This document shows positions 34,286-41,736 of a stretch of 64,000 nt of DNA, one piece after another. A model generated the notes under the pieces. It was given only the letters and a program-made list of their open reading frames with translations, did not search any database and had not been told where the DNA came from. Numbering within the stretch: the first letter of the stretch is position 1; each line of letters starts with the position of its first letter. A program made the translations under genes and the position numbers. Source of the DNA: G963674685 sp964591275. GTDB taxonomy: Bacteria; Lernaellota; Lernaellaia; JACKCT01. Location of the stretch: contig CAZQAE010000016.1 in NCBI GenBank assembly GCA_964591275.1, forward strand, positions 9,961-73,960. The letters run 5' to 3'.

Positions 34286-36199
34286 CTACTGAATATATCC
34301 CAGGCTTTTCAATTTTTGAATCGTTTCGGGGTCCAGTTTGTGCCTGACGGCCTGGCCTTCATTTTCGGCAAGATCCGTGTAAGCCTGCTTGATCGAGCCT
34401 TCCAAAGCCGGCGCCGCGTCGGGCGCGTAGATATTCATTGTTTCACCGGGATCGACCGCAAGATTGAATAGCTCGAAATCGTGGTCCACAAGCATGTCGC
34501 CCTTATGAATTTTTGTTGGAGAGTGGAGCTTTTTGTCCGGCAGGCGGGCCATGAAACGCGCCGGGCCGAAGATGCGGCAATCACCCATAATCGGACCGTC
34601 GGCGGCAATGTCGTGCAGCACCTGCAACACGCCGTCGGACTTGTTGCAAATCGCGGCGCCGCCCGTGTTTTCCGACGATTGCGCCACACGCAAAATCAGC
34701 TCGGCGATGGCGCTTTGCGGGATCTGCCCTGCGCTGTAGCGCGTTCCGGCGCACGGAGAATTTGGCGCCTTGATGATCATTGGCACGCGCGTGAGCTCCT
34801 CGTACATCGTGGCCGAGTGACCCATCTGTCCGTGTTCTAAAAACTCCTCGCCGTGATCAGACACCACGATGATCCATGCCTTGTCGTAAAGCCCGGAATC
34901 TTTCAGGGATTTGAATAACCACCCAAGCTGATGGTCAACGTAGGTGATCTCCTCGTCGTATCGGTCGATGGTCTGTTGCAGGCGCGTCTCCGGTTTTTCC
35001 TTCACCCATTTTGCAAACTCGAAAAAGTTTCGGAGTTGCATGCGCTGCATGCCCTGGTTCACCGGACTGTATTTTCCCAGCAAGGGCGGACAATGATAGG
35101 GATAATGTGGGTCGAAGATATGAAGAAATAGAAAAGACGGATTATCGCTCATCGAAAGCCAGGACAGTCCACGCTTAACGATGGTTTGGGCGTGATAATC
35201 CAGGTTCATTTCATATCGGTTGAATCCGGCGCTGTATCCGAAATTTGGCGCCAGCAAAAGCCCGCTGGTCACGGCGCCGTTTCGATAACCACGCTCTTTG
35301 AGGAGTTCGGGGAAAAGCGGCGTGCGCGGACTGAATCGATGTGCCTGAGTGTGAAGGCCATGTTCCGCCGGGGCCAACCCGGAAAACATTGTGGCATGCG
35401 TGGGCAGGGTCCAGGGAGCCTGGGAAATGAACTGCTCCACCACAACGCCGTCAGCGGCTAGGGCGTCCAGATTCGGCGTCGTGAGGCGCTCGTAGCCGTA
35501 AATCGACATGTGGTCGGCGCGCAGCGTATCAATACTAATCCATATGACGGGAGGATGATCCGCCGGTGCGTGATGCCTTTCGCCAACGAAAAAGGCCATC
35601 ATGAAAAGCCCATTGACCGCCAGGGCGACCACGGCGAATCGCCCGGGCCATTGGCGCTCACGGCATGGTTTCGGCTCGGCGCGGAAAATGCGGCGCTCGA
35701 TATAGGAAAGAGGGATAATGGCGATTGTCGCCAAAATGCCCGCGATGACTATTGAGGCCAGTCGCTGCGGCCACGTGGCTTGCACGACCTCGGCCAGAGC
35801 CAGCAGGGCGATGCCGTAAACAAGGTTCACCTGTTGCCCGGTATAGGCGGCCGAAGCGGCCATGCGGCTCCAGCCCGGCAAGTTGTACGCAATAAAACAG
35901 GCGACGCCGACAATACCCAGGCCGATGACCAGGAAAAAGGCGCGGCGAGCTCTGCGGGGATGATTCGTCAGTGCCTTGGCCAGGACGAGGACGAGGGCCA
36001 GCCAGAATCCGAAGGCTACTCCCGCCGCCAGTCCCGGCGCGAGCCAGTGTCGCATCGTGAAGTCCGCTAGGTTCGGAAGCTCGCGGGCAATGTAGCCATG
36101 GCGCAGAATGTTGAGCTTGCCCGCCAGCCATCCCAAAAGAATCAGTGGCATGGCGGCCAACATCCATATCTTCCAGAATTGCTGCAGGCGCTCTTTCAT
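34286..36199 (-). CDS. Membrane sulfatase-like hydrolase with Thr at the nucleophile position
   Basis: 637 residues: about five membrane helices (residues 12-205), then an alkaline-phosphatase-fold domain. Metal ligands appear in I-S-I-D-T-L-R-A-D (Asp224), a later F-D-P-H-Y-P-Y-H and V-V-S-D-H-G-E-E near residue 445. At the usual C-x-P-x-R formylglycine site the sequence is T-L-P-T-H (Thr264), so classical sulfatase activation is impossible. Thr is the nucleophile in the LtaS/phosphoethanolamine-transferase branch, so transfer or hydrolysis of envelope phosphoesters is plausible. It starts 31 nt after tpiA ends, probably in that operon. Confidence 0.82.
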   Translation of the reverse strand: MKERLQQFWKIWMLAAMPLILLGWLAGKLNILRHGYIARELPNLADFTMRHWLAPGLAAGVAFGFWLALVLVLAKALTNHPRRARRAFFLVIGLGIVGVACFIAYNLPGWSRMAASAAYTGQQVNLVYGIALLALAEVVQATWPQRLASIVIAGILATIAIIPLSYIERRIFRAEPKPCRERQWPGRFAVVALAVNGLFMMAFFVGERHHAPADHPPVIWISIDTLRADHMSIYGYERLTTPNLDALAADGVVVEQFISQAPWTLPTHATMFSGLAPAEHGLHTQAHRFSPRTPLFPELLKERGYRNGAVTSGLLLAPNFGYSAGFNRYEMNLDYHAQTIVKRGLSWLSMSDNPSFLFLHIFDPHYPYHCPPLLGKYSPVNQGMQRMQLRNFFEFAKWVKEKPETRLQQTIDRYDEEITYVDHQLGWLFKSLKDSGLYDKAWIIVVSDHGEEFLEHGQMGHSATMYEELTRVPMIIKAPNSPCAGTRYSAGQIPQSAIAELILRVAQSSENTGGAAICNKSDGVLQVLHDIAADGPIMGDCRIFGPARFMARLPDKKLHSPTKIHKGDMLVDHDFELFNLAVDPGETMNIYAPDAAPALEGSIKQAYTDLAENEGQAVRHKLDPETIQKLKSLGYIQ

Positions 36200-36230
36200 G
36201 AAGTTCCACCCGGCGGCAAAAAGGATATTC

Positions 36231-36983
36231 CTAAAGGAATTTCACAATGCGCGCGAAGGATTCCGCCTTGAGCGCCGCGCCGCCGACGAGGGCGCCGTCG
36301 ATATCCGGGCAGGCCATCAGATCGTCCACATTGTCGGGCTTGACCGAACCGCCATACTGAATGCGTATGGCCTGCGCGAGGTCCGCGCTATAAATATCTC
36401 CAAGGACTTTGCGGATGAATGCGTGGATTTCCTGCGCCTGATCCGGTGTCGCCACCTTGCCGGTTCCGATGGCCCAAACCGGTTCGTAAGCCAGGACGAT
36501 CTTTTCAAGATCCTCGGCGCTAAGACCCAGCAGGCCTTCGCGCAGTTGCGTTTCAATCAAGGCCGTCGCGCCATGCGCTTCGCGGACGTCCAGCTTTTCT
36601 CCGACGCAATATATCGGCGTAATATCGGCCAAAAGCAGCGACTTGATTTTTCCGTTGCACGATTCACTTGTCTCGCTGTGAAATTGTCGTCTTTCCGAAT
36701 GGCCGACCAGGCAATACTTTGCGCCGACGCTTTTGATCATCGACGCCGAGACATCGCCGGTGAAAGCTCCAATATCTTCAGCCCGACATTCCTGCGCACC
36801 GACATCGATGGCGCTTCCCTTCACGATCCTCGCCACGGATTCGATAAATGGATAGGGGGGAATGAGAACAATATCGCGGTCTTTAATGTCCCCAACAGCT
36901 TCAACGAGCAGCCTGGCCAGGGTTCCCGCGGAATCCAGATCCGTGTACATTTTCCAATTGCCGGCCAGAATATATCGACGCAT
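36231..36983 (-). CDS. tpiA: Triosephosphate isomerase
   Basis: 250 residues, standard TIM length. A-G-N-W-K-M-Y (Asn, Lys of the active site), C-L-V-G-H-S-E-R-R (catalytic His near residue 94), A-Y-E-P-V-W-A-I-G-T-G (catalytic Glu near 166) and Y-G-G-S-V are all intact. Interconverts DHAP and glyceraldehyde-3-phosphate, and takes up the DHAP from rhamnose cleavage. Third in gap-pgk-tpiA, 12 nt after pgk. Confidence 0.96.
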   Translation of the reverse strand: MRRYILAGNWKMYTDLDSAGTLARLLVEAVGDIKDRDIVLIPPYPFIESVARIVKGSAIDVGAQECRAEDIGAFTGDVSASMIKSVGAKYCLVGHSERRQFHSETSESCNGKIKSLLLADITPIYCVGEKLDVREAHGATALIETQLREGLLGLSAEDLEKIVLAYEPVWAIGTGKVATPDQAQEIHAFIRKVLGDIYSADLAQAIRIQYGGSVKPDNVDDLMACPDIDGALVGGAALKAESFARIVKFL

Positions 36984-36995
36984 GATATTTCCCTT

Positions 36996-38219
36996 CTAAA
37001 TTGGTTCTTCTTCTTTTTCTTTTTCTTCTTCCACTACATCAAGGGCGGCGAGTCCCGGCAGGACTTTGCCCTCCAAAAGCTCAAGCGAAGCTCCTCCGCC
37101 GGTGGAGATATGCGATATCTTGTCAGCCACGCCGACGGCTTTGACGGCGGCCACCGAATCGCCGCCTCCCACCACGCTTAAAGCATCGGTCTCGGCAATG
37201 GCGCGGGCGATCGCGAAGGTACCGGCGGCGAACTCCTCGATTTCAAATACTCCCATCGGTCCATTCCAGATGATGGTCTTTGCCTCGTTAATAACTTTTG
37301 CGAAGGCCTCCCGCGTTTTCGGGCCAATATCGAGACCAATTTCATCGCTTTCGAAGCCGTCCGACGGAACGATGCGGCTTGGCGCTCCGGCTTCCATTTT
37401 CGTCGCCGCAATGTGGTCAACCGGAAGGTGAATTTTGACCCCTTTGTTTTCAGCCGAGCGGAGGATGTCCTTGGCCAAATGAAGCTTGCTCGGCTCCACT
37501 TTGCTGAGGCCGACATTCTCTCCCCTTGCCCTCAGGAAGGTGTATGCCATGGCGCCGCCAACGAGGATTGCATCGACCCGTTCGATCAGGTTTTTGATGA
37601 CGCCGACCTTGTCGGACACCTTGACCCCGCCTAGAATCGCCAGGACCGGACGGGCGGGATTATCCATGGCCAGTTTAAAATATTGAATTTCCTTTCTCAT
37701 CAGAAATCCGGCGCATTTTTCCCTGACCAGGCGCGGCAGCGCGTCGATGGAGGCATGGGCTCTGTGCGAAGAACCAAAGGCGTCGTTGACATAAACATCG
37801 GTGAAATCAGCGAAAGCCTGCGCCAGGTCGGGATCATTCTTTTTCTCGCCGGGGTGGAATCGAAGGTTTTCCAGCACCATGATCTCCGCGTCTTTGATCT
37901 GATTGGCCCAAATTTTCACACCATCGGAAATGACTTCCGGCGCCTGCACGACCTCGCGGCGCAACACTTCAGCCAGGCGGCTCGCTACGGGCTCCATGAT
38001 ATAGCGGGGATCACGGGTTCCTTCTTTCGGACGCCCGAGATGGCTGGCGACAATCAAACGGGCTTCGTTGCGCAGGGCGTAACGAATTGTGGGCACGACG
38101 GCCAGAATCCGCGTGTCGTCAGTGATCTCGCCCTTTTCGTTCATGGGAACATTCAGGTCGGCGCGCAGAAAAACTCGCTTGCCGCTCAGGTCGACCTCAT
38201 CAATAAATTTGATGGTCAT
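36996..38219 (-). CDS. pgk: Phosphoglycerate kinase
   Basis: 407 residues. R-A-D-L-N-V-P (substrate Asp/Asn), A-S-H-L-G-R-P-K, Y-V-N-D-A-F-G-S-S-H-R-A-H, L-G-G-V-K-V-S-D-K, and the nucleotide-site G-G-G-D-S are present. The C-terminus ends in an added acidic stretch E-E-E-K-E-K-E-E-E, slightly longer than usual. It is 112 nt after gap, with no clear terminator between. Confidence 0.96.
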   Translation of the reverse strand: MTIKFIDEVDLSGKRVFLRADLNVPMNEKGEITDDTRILAVVPTIRYALRNEARLIVASHLGRPKEGTRDPRYIMEPVASRLAEVLRREVVQAPEVISDGVKIWANQIKDAEIMVLENLRFHPGEKKNDPDLAQAFADFTDVYVNDAFGSSHRAHASIDALPRLVREKCAGFLMRKEIQYFKLAMDNPARPVLAILGGVKVSDKVGVIKNLIERVDAILVGGAMAYTFLRARGENVGLSKVEPSKLHLAKDILRSAENKGVKIHLPVDHIAATKMEAGAPSRIVPSDGFESDEIGLDIGPKTREAFAKVINEAKTIIWNGPMGVFEIEEFAAGTFAIARAIAETDALSVVGGGDSVAAVKAVGVADKISHISTGGGASLELLEGKVLPGLAALDVVEEEKEKEEEPI

Positions 38220-38331
38220 TGCGCACCCTTCTTAATGTGTATTGCTTCACACGAATACTTTGGATCAATAAATCCTTCGATGCCCGCGTTTTTAAGGCCT
38301 TTAGCGTATAGCTTTCAATTATTGCGACAAA

Positions 38332-39381
38332 CTATAGCTTGCCGCCCACCATCGCCGCCAAATCCACGAGACGGCAGGAATAGCCCCACTCATTATCATA
38401 CCAGGAGAGCACTTTCAGCATTTTTTTGCCACTCATGCGTGTGAAACCCGGATCGAAGATTGAACTGTGCGAGTTGCCGGTAAAATCAACGCTGACCAAA
38501 GGCGCAACTTCATAGCCCAGAATGCCCTTCATCGGACCATCAGAAGCTGTTTTCATCGCCGCGTTGACCTCTTCCACCGTGGCGGCTTTTCCCAGATCAA
38601 CCGTCAGGTCCACCAGGCTGACATTGGGCGTCGGCACGCGCACCGCCATGCCTCCGAGCTTGCCGTTGAGTTTGGGCAAAACAAGACCAATGGCCGTCGC
38701 GGCGCCGGTTTTCGTGGGAATCATCGAAACGGCGGCGGCGCGAGAACGACGCAGGTCCGGGTGGGGAGCGTCCAAAAGGCACTGGTCGGAGGTATAGGAG
38801 TGGATGGTCGTCATCAGGCCGTTTTTTATCTGAAAATTGTCATCAATGACTTTGGCGATTGGGGCCAGGCAATTCGTGGTGCAACTGGCGTTGCTGACAA
38901 TATGATGGGATTTGGGATTATACACCTGGTCGTTGACGCCGAGCACGATCGTCGCGTCCACCTTTTCTTTTGCATAGGCGAACAATTTTCTTTCCTCGGC
39001 GTTGCTGGTTTTGGCCGGGGCGCTGAGAATGACCTTTTTGGCGCCGGCGCTCAGATGCATGGAAGCCTTCGCCGGAGACAAAAAGAGGCCCGTGGAATCG
39101 ATAACGATATCGACTTTGAGCTTTTCCCACGGTATTTCAGCCGGATTGCGCTCGGCGAAGACCTTGATCTTGCTGGTTCCGGCCACCAGAGTGTTGCCGT
39201 CCATCCTTACGTCTTTTGGAAATGTCCCCATAACCGAATCGTATTTGAACAGGTGAGCCAGCGTGGCCGGGTCCGTAATATCGTTGATCGCGACAACTTT
39301 GATCTTTTTCGTTTCCAGCGCCCGATGCAAAACACTGCGACCGATTCGCCCGAATCCATTGATGCCAACGCGAATTGCCAT
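38332..39381 (-). CDS. gap: Glyceraldehyde-3-phosphate dehydrogenase
   Basis: 349 residues, type I NAD-dependent GAPDH. Rossmann start V-G-I-N-G-F-G-R-I-G-R, catalytic Cys in S-N-A-S-C-T-T-N-C-L-A-P near residue 165, and the C-terminal W-Y-D-N-E-W-G-Y-S. First gene of the gap-pgk-tpiA set, an order shared by many bacteria; divergent from fbp. Confidence 0.97.
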   Translation of the reverse strand: MAIRVGINGFGRIGRSVLHRALETKKIKVVAINDITDPATLAHLFKYDSVMGTFPKDVRMDGNTLVAGTSKIKVFAERNPAEIPWEKLKVDIVIDSTGLFLSPAKASMHLSAGAKKVILSAPAKTSNAEERKLFAYAKEKVDATIVLGVNDQVYNPKSHHIVSNASCTTNCLAPIAKVIDDNFQIKNGLMTTIHSYTSDQCLLDAPHPDLRRSRAAAVSMIPTKTGAATAIGLVLPKLNGKLGGMAVRVPTPNVSLVDLTVDLGKAATVEEVNAAMKTASDGPMKGILGYEVAPLVSVDFTGNSHSSIFDPGFTRMSGKKMLKVLSWYDNEWGYSCRLVDLAAMVGGKL

Positions 39382-39732
39382 GATTTAACCCCTTTATAGT
39401 GTGCTTTAGACAAAGGCCTGGCGGGAAATATCGAATGCGCCATTTTCCTTGAAAACAATGCGTATTATGAAAAACCCGCAGGTCAAAAAAAGCTTGCGGC
39501 CCACGTATTGATTATCACAAAGCGCATGGCCGTTCAAGTAAAAATCAGGAATGATGTAAGCGCTGCTAACAAACAGTACCCATCCATACAACCTGGGGTT
39601 GTCATGGCCGATTTCCACCCCTCCCAAGGTGCGCCTTTTAAAAATTCATCTTTTTCTTGAATCATTTCAGCATTGACACTAGCATTGATGCGCTAAGGCC
39701 AATGGATTCCTTGATTTCAAATGAGGGCTAAT
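39382..39732. other. Divergent intergenic region between gap and fbp
   Basis: About 350 bp that must hold the outward promoters for both glycolytic and gluconeogenic genes. I see a TTGACA at 39673-39678 pointing to fbp but no convincing -10 at proper spacing, and an imperfect CCGCA...TGCGG hairpin near 39477-39500. No gene is supported here. Confidence 0.4.
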
Positions 39733-40749
39733 ATGAAACTCGAAGAAACCTTCATGCATTTCCTGTTGGAACACCAGGAACGAAATAAAAGATCGCTCAA
39801 CTTTCTGATCCTCATGGAAAACATCGTCGCGGCGGCCAAGTACGTGCAGCACTATTATAGGACTGCGGCGCTGCACGGGAACCTGGACCAACTCGACCAG
39901 ATCAATGTGCAGGGCGAAGTGCAGATGCGCCTGGACCTCATGGCTCACGAGATCATGATGCACTATCTGGGCGAGTCCAAGCAGGTGATTGAGGCGGTGA
40001 GCGAGGAGGTCACCGAAGAGATTACGCTCAACGAAAACGGTCGTTACTTCGTATATTTCGATCCGCTGGACGGCTCCAGCAACGTACGCCACAGCCTGCC
40101 GGTCGGCATCCTGTTCGGAATCGCCAAGAGAAATTTCGACGGACCGGAGGATTATCACCTTCGCCGCGGTTGCGAGTTCATCGCTGCGGGCATGTTTCTG
40201 ATTCCGACGGGTGTTTTTACTTTCGCCCTCAAGGATGCCGGCGCATGGCGCTTCATTCAGGATCAGTCGAGCATCTATATCAGGCCCACCAAAGTGATGA
40301 TTCCAAACAATCCTAAAAACTTCGAGCTTTCCTGGAATTCAGCGAATCGCAAGACCTATTCGAAAAAAGTGCAGAAATGGATTCTCGGCAGCGAGGATGC
40401 CTTCAAGTTTCGCTACGCCGGTTCGTTGGCCATTGACTTTCACAGGCTTCTCGATAACGGGGGCATGTTCATGTATCCGGCCATCGTCAATCATCCCGTC
40501 GCCGGCAAGAACCGCCCGCAGGGCAAATTGCGCCTCATGTACGAATGCGCCGTAACGGCTCTTATTGCACGGGAAGCCGGCGGAGTCGCCATTGATGAAC
40601 AGGGGAAAGACATTCTTGGCATCCAACCGATCAACAGGCATCAGCGCAGCGCGCTCTACATCGGAAGCAAGGCGATCGTGGAGAATATCCGCGAAACCCT
40701 GATAGATAAACCGGCAAAGGAAAAGGCGAAAAAAAAGGTTGAAGGCTAA
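39733..40749 (+). CDS. fbp: Class I fructose-1,6-bisphosphatase
   Basis: 338 residues from the ATG at 39733 (a second ATG lies four codons upstream). Metal and substrate motifs are F-D-P-L-D-G-S-S-N near residue 113, Y-P-A-I near 250 and G-K-L-R-L-M-Y-E-C-A near 267, the class I signature. The C-terminus is Lys-rich. Dephosphorylates fructose-1,6-bisphosphate in gluconeogenesis. Compared with E. coli Fbp, the N-terminal region (M-K-L-E-E-T-F start) is family-like but has an unusual T-E-E-I-T-L-N-E-N-G stretch. Confidence 0.9.
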   Translation: MKLEETFMHFLLEHQERNKRSLNFLILMENIVAAAKYVQHYYRTAALHGNLDQLDQINVQGEVQMRLDLMAHEIMMHYLGESKQVIEAVSEEVTEEITLNENGRYFVYFDPLDGSSNVRHSLPVGILFGIAKRNFDGPEDYHLRRGCEFIAAGMFLIPTGVFTFALKDAGAWRFIQDQSSIYIRPTKVMIPNNPKNFELSWNSANRKTYSKKVQKWILGSEDAFKFRYAGSLAIDFHRLLDNGGMFMYPAIVNHPVAGKNRPQGKLRLMYECAVTALIAREAGGVAIDEQGKDILGIQPINRHQRSALYIGSKAIVENIRETLIDKPAKEKAKKKVEG

Positions 40750-40794
40750 AAATCTTCAAGGGCGAAGGCACAAAGCCATAAAGCGCCGCAAGTG

Positions 40795-40990
40795 CAAGGA
40801 TGGATGACGCCGCGCTTTTCTGCCGCCCTCAAAAGAGGGCTTCGTATATTGTTATGAATTACTCGTTTCCACGGCGCTTACGCACCGTGCTACAATCTTT
40901 CGCCTCTGGCGAGGCTTTCCCTTATTTTCCGGCCCCACATTGAGGCGTCGGTTTATTGCCCGAGGCGAAAGCGCGATGCCGATAACGTAT
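40795..40990. repeat. Hairpin-rich intergenic cluster 1
   Basis: Contains GCCCTC/GAGGGC, a CACGG-CGCTTACG-CACCGTG hairpin, TCGCCTCTGGCGA and later GAGGCGAAAGC. The GCTTACGC core is shared with the two bigger clusters at 41.4 and 46.0 kb. It is followed at 40991-41022 by tandem CATACTT units. Together with 41022 this fills the gap between fbp and the next gene. Confidence 0.6.
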
Positions 40991-41030
40991 CCCTCATACT
41001 TCATACTTCATACTTCATAACTCACCCGAC

Positions 41031-41339
41031 TCATCCCCACCAGGTCGGGGCGAGTTCTTCATCTTCGCAGTAGGCGTTTTCAGCCACGTATTCCGAAGCC
41101 ACGCTATCAGGATCGTTCACGGCCTCTTCGGCCATATCACTGCAATCGGAGGAACTTTCGGCGCTGTCAGAGTCAAAAACCGCGCCATCGTCGCCGGCCC
41201 AGTAGCAGCATCCCGGATCGCCGCTTTGCGCGTCATCGCTGTCGTCGTCGTCATCATCGTCATCGCCGCCGCACGACACGGCAACCATACCGCACGCAAT
41301 AATTATCAGAATGGAAAATATCATATACGTGGTTTTCAT
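41031..41339 (-). CDS. Small Asp-rich lipoprotein
   Basis: 102 residues. Signal peptide with lipobox V-A-V-S-C near residue 23, followed by G-G and eight Asp, then an acidic Cys-containing domain (G-C-C-Y-W, S-D-C-S, A-Y-C-E-D). The paired Cys suggest disulfides in an oxidising compartment. It shares only the post-Cys Asp run with the bigger lipoproteins of the window. AGGAGGC-type site lies upstream of the ATG. Function unknown. Confidence 0.75.
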   Translation of the reverse strand: MKTTYMIFSILIIIACGMVAVSCGGDDDDDDDDSDDAQSGDPGCCYWAGDDGAVFDSDSAESSSDCSDMAEEAVNDPDSVASEYVAENAYCEDEELAPTWWG

Positions 41340-41397
41340 AATCGGCCTCCTTGATTGGTCGTCAAACGATGATTATGGAATTTTGATCCGATGGCAA

Positions 41398-41690
41398 GAT
41401 GCGGGCCCGTGAGGGCGCAACAATATTTGCCCCTAAGTTACGGGGTTTTCCCCGTAGTTAAGATGCAAGCCCGAAGGGCGAAACAATATTAGCCGGTCGG
41501 CGTAAGCCGCCGGTATAGGTGTGATTTGTTATTCCCATTTGAGCCCGAAGGGCGGCACATGGAATCGAGATTGTGTCGCCCTAAAGGGCTCGAATAAATT
41601 AGGGAAAAACGATGTGTACCGGCAGCTTACGCTGGCCGGCTAATATTGTAACGCCCTTACGGGCTATGAGGCGCCCTGCGTGAATTACTG
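41398..41690. repeat. Large imperfect palindrome built of REP-like hairpins
   Basis: The left half carries GCCCGTGAGGGC, GCCCGAAGGGC, CAATATTAGCCGG, GGCGTAAGCC and again GCCCGAAGGGC. The right half carries their reverse complements in mirrored order (GCCCTAAAGGGC, GCTTACGC, CCGGCTAATATTG, GCCCTTACGGGC). Symmetry centres near 41567. Each small unit is itself a hairpin. It lies directly downstream of the CHAT-STAND-TPR gene. Confidence 0.85.
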
Positions 41691-41736
41691 TCCTCATTCC
41701 GCATTCCGCATTCGCAATTCCGAATTCACCCTAACC

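Noticed and set aside
36108..37181. 357-residue + strand frame over tpiA and pgk
   Set aside because: Antisense shadow of two enzymes with intact catalytic motifs.
41031..41339. Small gene beside the CHAT protein as a possible gasdermin or toxin partner
   Set aside because: It is a 102-residue lipoprotein with signal peptide; gasdermins are larger and cytoplasmic.
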